Origin: Bacteroidales bacterium
GTDB lineage: Bacteria; Bacteroidota; Bacteroidia; Bacteroidales; UBA7960
Assembly: GCA_007130545.1 (NCBI GenBank)
Contig: SLSG01000133.1
Span: 1 to 13,155, forward strand
Direction of reading: 5' to 3'
DNA length: 13,155 nucleotides
Shown here piece by piece: positions 6,629 through 13,155 of this stretch. Positions within the stretch are counted from its first letter, which is position 1. Each line of letters starts with the position of its first letter. Position numbers and translations under genes: made by a program. A model generated the notes under the pieces. It saw only the letters and a program-made list of their open reading frames with translations, made no database searches and was not told where the DNA came from.

Positions 6629-7633
6629 ATGATCAGAATCGGAATCAATGGGTTTGGCAGGATCGGGAAGCTGGTTTTCCGGCTAATGGCGCAACGCAGC
6701 GATATGGAGGTCGTGGCAGTGAACGACCCCATGCTGTTGAAAACTTTGGTGCATTTGCTGAAGTACGATTCGGTACACGGGCGTTATGGACAGGATATAC
6801 AAGGCGATGAGTCGTCCGGAATGCTTGCCGTGAACGGGAAAAAAATAAAAAAATACGCCCACTATCAGCCTTCCAGAATTCCATGGAGCGACCACCGGGT
6901 TGACATTGTGATCGAGTCTTCGGGTATTTTTCTCACAAAGGATGGACTGAACGGACATCTGCAGGCGGGTGCCGGGAAGGTGGTGCTTACCTGTCCGGCC
7001 AAGGAAAAACTGGATGCAATGGTCGTGATCGGGGTCAATGAACAATTGCTCTCACCGGCTCACCGGCTCATCTCCAATGCTTCCTGTACCACCAATTGTG
7101 TGGCGCCGGTGCTGAAGGTGCTGAATGAACGCTGGGGTGTGGACCGCGCTTTCCTGAACACCGTTCATCCTTATACCAATAGCCAGAATGTAATGGACGG
7201 CCCTCACCAGGACCTCAGGCGGGCCCGCTGTGCCAATGAGAACATCATCCCTACCACCACCAGTGCCATCCGTGCGGTAAAGGATATCATGCCTGAACTG
7301 CAAGGCCGCTTCGACGGTTTTGCCACCAGGGTACCGGTGAGCGACGGGTCATTTGTGGAGTTGACAGCCGTGCTCAGGGAACATACCAGTCCGGAAGAGA
7401 TCAATGACCATTTTCAGCAGCTTGCAGCCGGCCAGATGAAGGGCATTCTGGAATACTGCACCGACCCGCTGGTGTCAAAGGATGTCGTCGGAAACCCCCA
7501 CTCTGCCGTTTTTGATGCCCTCAGCACCCGGGTTCTCGGGGGAAACTTCGTACAGGTTGTGGCCTGGTACGACAATGAATATGCCTACTCCAGCAGGGTG
7601 GTGGACCTGGTCCGCCTGGTCAGCTCCCTTTAA
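6629..7633 (+). CDS. gap: Glyceraldehyde-3-phosphate dehydrogenase, type I, divergent
   Basis: 334 aa, normal for the family, which interconverts glyceraldehyde-3-phosphate and 1,3-bisphosphoglycerate with NAD(P). The Rossmann motif GINGFGRIG is at 5-13. Asp33 in VNDP fits NAD preference. The nucleophile is Cys153 in SNASCTTNC, the base His180 in NTVHPYTNSQ. Arg234 in TRVPVS is in place for phosphate binding, and the end has the usual WYDNE motif (313-317). Departures from the common pattern: PTTTSA (208-213) instead of P-[ST]-[ST]-T-G-A, placing Ser212 at the usual phosphate-loop Gly; Pro34 after the cofactor Asp; and DNEYAYSSR instead of DNEWGYSNR. It may be a second, specialised GAPDH. It starts 8 bp after parC with an AT-rich leader and no promoter of its own, so co-transcription is likely. 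Its last 14 bp overlap the end of pepT on the other strand. Confidence 0.92.
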   Translation: MIRIGINGFGRIGKLVFRLMAQRSDMEVVAVNDPMLLKTLVHLLKYDSVHGRYGQDIQGDESSGMLAVNGKKIKKYAHYQPSRIPWSDHRVDIVIESSGIFLTKDGLNGHLQAGAGKVVLTCPAKEKLDAMVVIGVNEQLLSPAHRLISNASCTTNCVAPVLKVLNERWGVDRAFLNTVHPYTNSQNVMDGPHQDLRRARCANENIIPTTTSAIRAVKDIMPELQGRFDGFATRVPVSDGSFVELTAVLREHTSPEEINDHFQQLAAGQMKGILEYCTDPLVSKDVVGNPHSAVFDALSTRVLGGNFVQVVAWYDNEYAYSSRVVDLVRLVSSL

Positions 7634-8855
7634 TGTAATACAAATCAATCATCTTCAGGATAACCTGCGTAGCCTTTTCCATGCTTTCCAGCGTGATGTA
7701 CTCATATTTCCCGTGGAAATTATGTCCCCCGGCAAAAATGTTCGGACATGGAAGGCCCATATAGGATAGTTTTGAACCGTCTGTTCCACCGCGTATAGGC
7801 CGGATGATCGGCAGTATCCCCAGTTCCCGCATGGCCTGTTCGGCAATTTCCACTGTATGGTAAACTGGTTCAACCATTTCCCGCATATTAAAGTACTGGT
7901 CCTTCATCTCGATCTTCACCGTTCCTTCCCCGTACTTTTTGTTCAGGAAGTCCGCCGTATCCAAAATGAAAGCCTTTTTGTGTTCGAACTTCTGCCGGTC
8001 GTGGTCGCGAATGATATACTGCAGGCTCGCTTCCTCCACTGTGCCTTCAAATTTCATCACATGGTAAAAGCCCTCATATCCCTCTGTATACTCGGGACGG
8101 TCGAATACGGGAAGCAGGCCATTAAACTCCATGCCGATGATCAGGGCGTTTATCATCTTGTGCTTGGCATCTCCCGGGTGTACGTTCCGGCCCTGGATAT
8201 TCACCTTTGCGTGTGCGGCATTGAAGTTTTCGAACTGTAGTTCACCTAGCTCGCTGCCATCCAGGGTATAGGCATATTTGGCCCCGAACTTCTGCACATC
8301 GAAGCGGTCCACACCCTTACCGATCTCCTCATCAGGCGTAAACCCGATTTTGATGGTGCCATGCTTGATGTCCGGGTTTTGGACCAGGTGCTCAATCGCG
8401 GTCATGATCTCGGCTATGCCTGCCTTGTCATCGGCCCCCAGGAGCGTAGTTCCGTCAGTGGTAATCAGTGTTTGCCCTGCATAATTGGCCAGCATCGGGA
8501 AATCCACAGGCCTGAGGTACATGTCCTTTTCCTTGTTCAAAAGCACATCCTTGCCGTCATATTGCTCAATGATCTGCGGTTTGATGTTGGCCCCGCTCAT
8601 ATCCGGACTGGTATCCACATGGGCCACAAGTCCGATGACCGGGATGTCCCTTTCCGTGTTGGCCGGCAGGGTGGCGGTCACATATCCGTGTTCATCAAGG
8701 GCTGCGTCCTTCAGTCCGAGTTCCAGCAGTTCATCCACCAGCATTCTTGACAGGTCAAGCTGTTTGGCGGTGCTGGGAAAGGTGTCTGATGCCGGATCAC
8801 TCTGGGTGTCGATGGCAATATAGCGTAGAAATCGTTTCAGAATCTTTTCTTTCAT
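7620..8855 (-). CDS. pepT: Peptidase T (tripeptide aminopeptidase), M20B family
   Basis: 411 aa, the usual length. This cytoplasmic dizinc enzyme removes the N-terminal residue from tripeptides. Metal and catalytic residues are visible in order: His79 and Asp81 (AHVDTSPD), Asp142 (GADDKAG), Glu176-Glu177 (TPDEEIG), Asp199 (LDG) and His378 (GGHNFHGKYE). The substrate-binding RGGTDGS stands at 355-361. I chose ATG at 8855 (MKEKILKRFLRYIAIDTQSD) because PepT homologues start there; an in-frame ATG at 8867 would add four residues. A GGAAG lies just upstream of the chosen start. It follows the OPT peptide transporter on the same strand with an 89-bp gap, suggesting joint work in peptide use. The stop (TGA, 7620-7622) lies within the 3' end of gap, and no terminator is seen. 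Confidence 0.95.
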   Translation of the reverse strand: MKEKILKRFLRYIAIDTQSDPASDTFPSTAKQLDLSRMLVDELLELGLKDAALDEHGYVTATLPANTERDIPVIGLVAHVDTSPDMSGANIKPQIIEQYDGKDVLLNKEKDMYLRPVDFPMLANYAGQTLITTDGTTLLGADDKAGIAEIMTAIEHLVQNPDIKHGTIKIGFTPDEEIGKGVDRFDVQKFGAKYAYTLDGSELGELQFENFNAAHAKVNIQGRNVHPGDAKHKMINALIIGMEFNGLLPVFDRPEYTEGYEGFYHVMKFEGTVEEASLQYIIRDHDRQKFEHKKAFILDTADFLNKKYGEGTVKIEMKDQYFNMREMVEPVYHTVEIAEQAMRELGILPIIRPIRGGTDGSKLSYMGLPCPNIFAGGHNFHGKYEYITLESMEKATQVILKMIDLYYIKGS

Positions 8856-8888
8856 TTTGACTTCCATTAAAGGGTTTGTTATCTCTTG

Positions 8889-8900
8889 TTTTAATTAAAA
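8889..8900. repeat. 12-bp AT palindrome (TTTTAATTAAAA) between the OPT gene and pepT
   Basis: A perfect AT-only palindrome lies in the 89-bp spacer, 34 bp ahead of the pepT start. No TAnnTTTG box or terminator hairpin with T-tract is visible in the spacer, so pepT may rely on read-through. The palindrome could be a regulator site or just AT-rich leader sequence. Confidence 0.3.
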
Positions 8901-8944
8901 TAATCGGATAGGTTTTTACCATTCGCCCGCGATTCCTAAGATCC

Positions 8945-10909
8945 TTAATCTGTGGTTTTGGCCTTCAACGCATTTCGGTACAAATAGGTGCAAAGCAATG
9001 CAAACATAAGCAATCCCAGCCACTGCGATCCCGGATGTGCAAGCCAGCGGTTGGCCTCCAGATTGAGTCCACCGAATTTAAGCAACGCACTGATCACCCC
9101 CATGAGCGCACCTCCGGCGATGAACCCGCTGGCGATCAGGGTTCCCCTTTCGCGGCGTTTGGTGTTGAGCAGGCTGTCTGTGCTTCGGTTCATGACATAG
9201 TAGGATATAATGCCACCGACCAGCAGGGGGGTGTTCAGGTCCAATGGGATGAACATCCCCAGTGCAAAGGCCAGGGCCGGTACACCCATCATGGTCAGGA
9301 TGAGTGACAGGAAAGCCCCTGCGCCGTAGAGCAGCCAGGGGGCTGATCCGCCTGTCATCATGGGTTCGATCACCGCGGCCATCGCGTTCGCTTGTGGGGC
9401 AACCATGGCATCCGGTCCGGTGAACCCGTAAGTCTGGTTCAGAATGATGATCACACCGCCGACAGTGGCTGCTGAAACAATGGTGCCAAGGAATTTCCAG
9501 CTTTGCTGTTTATAGGGGGAGGATCCCAGCCAGTATCCGATCTTCAGGTCGTTGATGAAACCGCCTGCCATGGCCAATGCAGTACAGACCACCCCGCCGA
9601 TGATCAGGGCAGCGACCATGCCTGAAGTACCCGACAATCCGACGGAAGTCATGATCAGCGAAGTCAGTATGAGCGTCATCAGCGTCATGCCCGATACCGG
9701 GTTGGTGCCTACGATGGCAATGGCATTGGCTGCCACCGTGGTGAACAAAAAGGAGACGACCATCACAATCAGCAGTCCGATGAGCGCATGGGTGAGGTTC
9801 TGCACAACCCCGAAATGGAAAAAGATCAGGATCAGCAAGGCAGTTACGATTGTCCCCCCCAGTATCAGGCTCATGGGAAGATCCCGCCTGGTGCGTATAT
9901 TGCTATCTGCATTTGCATGTTTGCTGAATGTCTCCTTGACTGCCAGGTTCACGGCCGTGCGGATGATCTTCGAGGAGCGGATGATGCCGATGAGGCCGGC
10001 CATGGCGATGCCTCCGATGCCGATCATCCGGACATAGTCGCGGAAGATGACCTCCGGAGCCATCCCGGCAATTGCGTTGGCTTCGCCTCCGAATGCCGCG
10101 GCAGCATGGGCGATCATCGGGATGATAACAAACCATCCGACAAAAGACCCGGCACAGATAATCACCGCATACTTCAGTCCGATGATATACCCCAGTCCGA
10201 CTATCGCCGCACCCAAATTTAATTTGAATACGAGCTTGGCCTGGTCGGCAAGAAACTCCCCATAGGGGATTACCCGGGTCTCAAACACCTCGTTCCACCA
10301 TCCGAAAGTGGCGATCACAAAGTCGTAGATCCCGCCAATGAGACCGCTGAATAACAGCACCTTGGCCTGACTGCCTCCCCTTTCGCCTGACACCAGCACC
10401 TCCGTGGTGGCGGTTGCTTCCGGGAAAGGGAACCTGCCATGCATCTCCGCAACAAAGTATTTCCTGAACGGGATCAGGAACAGTATGCCCAGAAATCCTC
10501 CGAGCATGGAAGAAAAGAAAACCTGGTAAAAATGTGCCTCCAGGTTGAGGATGTACAATGCGGGCAGCGTAAAGATGGCACCGGCAACGATCACGCCGGA
10601 GCTTGCCCCGATTGACTGTATGATCACATTCTCACCAAGCGCATTCTTTCGCTTGGTGATGGCTGAAAGTCCGACAGCAATAATGGCAATCGGGATGGCT
10701 GCCTCGAATACTTGTCCGATCTTCAGGCCAAGGTAGGCAGCGGCTGCGGAGAAGATCACCGCCATTAGCAAACCCAGCGAGACAGACCGGAAATTCACCT
10801 CGGGATAGATTTTTCCCGGTACCATCACGGGTATGTATTCTTCCCCCTCATTCAGTTCCCTGTAAGCATTATCGGGCAGGCCCTTAATCTGGTTGTTGGT
10901 TTCTTCCAT
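8945..10909 (-). CDS. OPT family oligopeptide transporter
   Basis: 654 aa integral membrane protein, hydrophobic through most of its length with perhaps 14-16 transmembrane helices. It belongs to the bacterial branch of the OPT family (proton-coupled uptake of small peptides). Recognisable segments: the first helix region after VNFRSVSLGLLMAVIFS, the conserved GRFPFPEATATTEVLVSGE stretch after the fourth or fifth helix, and the C-terminal RERGTLIASGFIAGGALMGV. The hydrophilic N-terminus of about 40 residues should be cytoplasmic. Start: ATG at 10909 (MEETNNQ); an in-frame TTG at 10915 is less likely. It lies 41 bp downstream of pgeF and 89 bp upstream of pepT on the same strand. Pairing with a tripeptidase supports peptide import, though some OPT relatives move metal-chelate complexes. 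The actual substrate cannot be read from sequence. Confidence 0.9.
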   Translation of the reverse strand: MEETNNQIKGLPDNAYRELNEGEEYIPVMVPGKIYPEVNFRSVSLGLLMAVIFSAAAAYLGLKIGQVFEAAIPIAIIAVGLSAITKRKNALGENVIIQSIGASSGVIVAGAIFTLPALYILNLEAHFYQVFFSSMLGGFLGILFLIPFRKYFVAEMHGRFPFPEATATTEVLVSGERGGSQAKVLLFSGLIGGIYDFVIATFGWWNEVFETRVIPYGEFLADQAKLVFKLNLGAAIVGLGYIIGLKYAVIICAGSFVGWFVIIPMIAHAAAAFGGEANAIAGMAPEVIFRDYVRMIGIGGIAMAGLIGIIRSSKIIRTAVNLAVKETFSKHANADSNIRTRRDLPMSLILGGTIVTALLILIFFHFGVVQNLTHALIGLLIVMVVSFLFTTVAANAIAIVGTNPVSGMTLMTLILTSLIMTSVGLSGTSGMVAALIIGGVVCTALAMAGGFINDLKIGYWLGSSPYKQQSWKFLGTIVSAATVGGVIIILNQTYGFTGPDAMVAPQANAMAAVIEPMMTGGSAPWLLYGAGAFLSLILTMMGVPALAFALGMFIPLDLNTPLLVGGIISYYVMNRSTDSLLNTKRRERGTLIASGFIAGGALMGVISALLKFGGLNLEANRWLAHPGSQWLGLLMFALLCTYLYRNALKAKTTD

Positions 10910-10950
10910 AATCAAACAAATTAGGTTATTGGAAATAGCGGTTCGATGAA

Positions 10951-11787
10951 TTATTTTTCAAGCATGATGCCGGCTACGAAGCGGCCCGTGACCCCGGCAT
11001 CCGCCCTGGCGGAGAAAAAGGTGTCGCTGTGGCACTGGGTGCAGATTTCCGCCGTTTCGATATTTGACTCCTTCAGTCCCATTTCGAGCAATTGTCTTTT
11101 GTTTGCCTGCCATTGGTCAAAAATATATTTTCCTGCCTTTGGGGAAGGTTTGAGAATGCCGGCTGTATTGCCAAGTGCAAGTTCCGCCTCGTGCACTACG
11201 TCGGGACCAACTTCATAGCAGCATGGTCCGTTGGAGGGGCCCAGCGCGGCCAGGATATTCCCGGTCTTGCAGCCGTAATGCTGGATCATTTTCTCCACGG
11301 CATGGGGGGCGATCTTTTTAAGTGCGCCTTTCCATCCGGAATGCAGCGCGGCGATGACCCTTTCCACCGGGTCATAAAGCAGGATGGGTACACAATCAGC
11401 CACCTGCACTCCCAGGCAAATCTTTTCCACGTTCGTGATCATCCCGTCGGCATTTGGGATGGCCGTTTCCTTATCCACGGATCCCTTCCCCCTGGAGGCA
11501 TCGTCCACAAGGACCACGTTTCCGCTATGGCACTGGTTGGCACAGGTGAACCGGTAAATGTCGATGTCAGTGGCCACTGACAGCAGTTTGCGGTTGCGAA
11601 GCACGTTGAGGTTGTTGTCGCCCACATGGAAGCCCAGATTCAGGCTTGAGAAATTTTTTTCGCTGATGCCGTTGTGCCGCGTGGAAACAAAGTGCTTAAG
11701 TCCGGGGATGGTGGAAAAGACATGAAAGGAATAAAGGGTGATGCCGTGCGATTCGGTTTTGATCATGGCGGGGCTTTGGTTGGCCAT
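10951..11787 (-). CDS. pgeF: Peptidoglycan editing factor PgeF (YfiH/DUF152, laccase-like fold)
   Basis: 278 aa. The family's zinc triad is present with near-E. coli spacing: His87 (NQCHSGN), Cys132 (VADCVP) and His149 (LHSGWKG). The ALGPSNGPCCYEVG block (181-194) and the C-terminal FFSARADAGVTGRF are also family marks. YfiH was first called a polyphenol oxidase; in E. coli it acts as an amidase that removes wrongly incorporated L-serine from the UDP-MurNAc-peptide precursor. It is cytoplasmic. The frame opens at a TTG (11790), but ATG at 11787 is preferred over it. A third choice, ATG at 11766 (MIKTESHGITLYSF), fits homologue starts well and would be required if transcription starts from the box at 11788-11795. 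It is first in the minus-strand run pgeF - OPT - pepT and divergent from hemW. Confidence 0.9.
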   Translation of the reverse strand: MANQSPAMIKTESHGITLYSFHVFSTIPGLKHFVSTRHNGISEKNFSSLNLGFHVGDNNLNVLRNRKLLSVATDIDIYRFTCANQCHSGNVVLVDDASRGKGSVDKETAIPNADGMITNVEKICLGVQVADCVPILLYDPVERVIAALHSGWKGALKKIAPHAVEKMIQHYGCKTGNILAALGPSNGPCCYEVGPDVVHEAELALGNTAGILKPSPKAGKYIFDQWQANKRQLLEMGLKESNIETAEICTQCHSDTFFSARADAGVTGRFVAGIMLEK

Positions 11788-11795
11788 CAAATATA
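11788..11795 (-). promoter_or_regulatory. Candidate -7 box (TATATTTG) for pgeF, abutting its annotated start
   Basis: On the minus strand TATATTTG fits TAnnTTTG and ends directly at the ATG at 11787. A start of transcription a few bases downstream would exclude that ATG and leave ATG 11766 as the first usable start. No -33 TTTG is found at normal spacing. The 52-bp divergent region also holds TACTTTTA (11816-11823, plus strand), a one-mismatch box that could serve hemW. Both are weak calls in very AT-rich sequence. Confidence 0.3.
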
Positions 11796-11839
11796 GAAAA
11801 AAAACCTATTTTGATTACTTTTAACAATAATTTTAGAAA

Positions 11840-12985
11840 ATGGCCGGAATCTACATACACGTCCCATTCTGCAGGCAGGCATGCCATTATTGCAACTTCC
11901 ACTTCTCGGTTTCCCGGAAGCATACCGACCGTTACCTGGAATGCCTGCTACGGGAGATTGACATGCAACGAAACTTTTTCGGGGAGCCTTCCGGCGGGAA
12001 ACCAAATCTGGACAGCCTGTATTTCGGCGGCGGAACCCCATCTATCCTGGAGGTGGGGGCGTTAAACAAGGTGTTTGAAAAGTTGTCAGATTATTTTTCA
12101 TTCGGCTCCCAAACGGAGATTACCCTCGAGGCCAATCCCGACGACCTGGACAGGGAAAAGCTGCAGGCGCTTAAGCAAAGCCCGGTGAACCGTCTCAGCA
12201 TCGGGATCCAATCCTTTCACGCACCCGACCTGGCATATATGAACCGCATCCACGATCCCGCGCAGGCCGCACGCGCCATTGACAATGCATTGGCTGCAGG
12301 TTTTGGAAACCTGACCGTGGACCTGATTTACGGCACCCCGACCATGGATGACCATGTGTGGAAAAACAACCTGCAAAAGTTCATAGATTACCAGATTCCC
12401 CATTTGTCTGCGTATGCCTTGACCGTGGAGCCCAAAACACCCCTGGCGGTAAAAATCCGGCGCGGGCAGATGCCTCCTGTGGAGGAGGAGCGCACCGCCC
12501 TGCAGTTTGAGCTCATGGTGGAGGTGATGGACCGGGCGGGTTATGCCCATTACGAGGTATCAAACTTTGCCAGGTCCGGCCAATTTTCCAGGCATAACCT
12601 GTCCTATTGGACGGGGAAGTCCTACCTTGGACTGGGCCCATCTGCCCATAGCTTCCGGCCGGGGCAGCGATGGTGGAATGTATCCAATACGGGACAGTAC
12701 ATTGCCTCGGTCAGTGAGGGAGTGCTGCCATGCGAGACCGAGATACTGACCTCCGCCCAGCAGTTTGATGAGTACGTGATGACCTCACTCAGGACCATGT
12801 GGGGCTGTGCGTTGGACAAGGTGGAAAAAAATTGGGGCCGTGCCAGAAGGGAAATGCTGGTAAAACAGTCTGCAGGGCATATCCGCATGGGTTGGATGGT
12901 GGAAACCGCCGGACACCTGGTGCTGACGCCTAAGGGAATGCTGTTTGCCGACCGCGTCGCCTCAGACCTGTTCTGGGGGAAATAA
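11840..12985 (+). CDS. hemW: HemW, radical SAM heme chaperone (HemN-like family)
   Basis: 381 aa. The radical SAM cluster motif CRQACHYC gives Cys11, Cys15 and Cys18 for the 4Fe-4S cluster. The SAM-binding GGGTPS is at 63-68, followed by LTVDLIYGTP. Further on come HYEVSNFA, HNLSYW and LGLGPSAHSF, which mark the HemW branch. It lacks the N-terminal extension and extra Cys of true HemN (CPDxCxxC-like CxxxCxxCxC), so it is unlikely to be the oxygen-independent coproporphyrinogen oxidase, as which it is often misannotated. Known HemW proteins bind heme and deliver it to respiratory enzymes; here that is by homology. The ATG at 11840 follows an A-rich leader without Shine-Dalgarno, normal for Bacteroidota. 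It is transcribed alone, divergent from pgeF, and its TAA runs straight into the terminator. Confidence 0.92.
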   Translation: MAGIYIHVPFCRQACHYCNFHFSVSRKHTDRYLECLLREIDMQRNFFGEPSGGKPNLDSLYFGGGTPSILEVGALNKVFEKLSDYFSFGSQTEITLEANPDDLDREKLQALKQSPVNRLSIGIQSFHAPDLAYMNRIHDPAQAARAIDNALAAGFGNLTVDLIYGTPTMDDHVWKNNLQKFIDYQIPHLSAYALTVEPKTPLAVKIRRGQMPPVEEERTALQFELMVEVMDRAGYAHYEVSNFARSGQFSRHNLSYWTGKSYLGLGPSAHSFRPGQRWWNVSNTGQYIASVSEGVLPCETEILTSAQQFDEYVMTSLRTMWGCALDKVEKNWGRARREMLVKQSAGHIRMGWMVETAGHLVLTPKGMLFADRVASDLFWGK

Positions 12986-13020
12986 AAAAACGCCGGAGCG
13001 AACCGCCCCGGCGTTTTTTT
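12984..13020. terminator. Bidirectional intrinsic terminator between hemW and rocD
   Basis: Seven A's (12984-12990), CGCCGG (12991-12996), an 11-base loop, CCGGCG (13008-13013) and seven T's (13014-13020). The GC stem is flanked by an A-tract and a T-tract, so it works in both directions: for hemW on the plus strand and for the ornithine aminotransferase gene converging from the right. The A-tract includes the last two bases of the hemW stop codon. Confidence 0.93.
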
Positions 13021-13038
13021 ACGCAATCAGGCAGATCA

Positions 13039-13155
13039 TTATTCAAATGCAAGTACCGATTTGCGGATGATTTCCACGCATTCAAGCAGCTGCTTTTCGG
13101 TGATAATCAGCGGGGGGGCAAAACGGATGATGTCCCCGTGTGTCGGCTTCGCAAG
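13039..13155 (-). CDS. rocD: Ornithine aminotransferase, C-terminal fragment
   Basis: The last 38 codons of a gene entering from the right edge, ending in TAA at 13039-13041. The peptide begins LAKPTHGDIIRFAPPLIITE, nearly the same as the C-terminal segment of ornithine-oxo-acid aminotransferases, including the eukaryotic enzyme. RFAPPL is a class-III aminotransferase signature near the end; its Arg is part of the substrate carboxylate site in the family. The enzyme is PLP-dependent and converts ornithine plus 2-oxoglutarate to glutamate semialdehyde plus glutamate, linking arginine and proline metabolism. The PLP lysine lies outside the window. Acetylornithine aminotransferase is a less likely alternative, given the match to the THGDIIRFAPP segment. 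Confidence 0.85.
   Translation of the reverse strand, partial: LAKPTHGDIIRFAPPLIITEKQLLECVEIIRKSVLAFE

Noticed and set aside
9552..10037. Plus-strand open frame of 161 codons inside the OPT transporter gene
   Set aside because: Met/Pro/Ala-rich translation is the expected mirror image of a hydrophobic transporter coding strand; no independent support.
11840..12985. Oxygen-independent coproporphyrinogen III oxidase (HemN)
   Set aside because: The protein starts at the CxxxCxxC domain without HemN's N-terminal extension and carries HemW-type motifs (HNLSYW, LGLGPSAHSF).
1..13155. Defence system, mobile element, CRISPR array or biosynthetic cluster
   Set aside because: No transposase, integrase, phage, nuclease, toxin-antitoxin or modular synthase sequence was recognised; every stretch above about 230 bp is accounted for by core-type genes.

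Overview
The window looks like an ordinary, gene-dense stretch of a Bacteroidota chromosome, of moderate GC as judged by eye. Three things point there. The topoisomerase IV A subunit has the Bacteroidota-type sequence. A large BatA-domain protein of a Bacteroidota-typical kind sits next to it. Several intergenic regions hold the TAnnTTTG -7 box used by the Bacteroidota primary sigma factor, and AT-rich leaders replace clear Shine-Dalgarno sequences. No tRNA, rRNA, insertion sequence, prophage gene, CRISPR array or attachment site was seen.

Layout, left to right. (1) Positions 1-295, minus strand: the N-terminus of a secreted tricorn-type protease/beta-propeller protein, cut by the window edge. 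(2) 397-1473, minus: a stand-alone ketoacyl-ACP synthase III-type enzyme with an intrinsic terminator that overlaps its stop codon. (3) 1474-1699: the longest gene-free stretch (226 bp). It is a divergent promoter region with a striking three-arm GCCGG inverted repeat. (4) 1700-7633, plus: BatA-domain membrane protein, parC, then a divergent gap; parC and gap are 8 bp apart and probably co-transcribed. (5) 7620-11787, minus: pgeF, an OPT-family oligopeptide transporter, then pepT, in transcription order. pepT meets gap tail to tail with a 14-bp overlap. (6) 11840-12985, plus: hemW, ending in a bidirectional terminator shared with (7) 13039-13155, minus: the C-terminus of ornithine aminotransferase.

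Functional links. The OPT transporter and PepT plausibly form a peptide uptake and degradation unit: import of small peptides followed by N-terminal trimming of tripeptides. PgeF upstream is a peptidoglycan quality-control enzyme and may simply share the transcript. ParC (chromosome decatenation) and Gap (glycolysis/gluconeogenesis) are housekeeping functions sharing a transcript with no obvious mechanistic link.

I did not find a convincing new biological system. The items most worth a second look are the alternative-pairing inverted repeats upstream of the KAS III gene, the in-frame 30-bp tandem repeat in the tail of parC, the unusual active-site surroundings of the GAPDH, and the stop-overlapping terminators and convergent gene ends.
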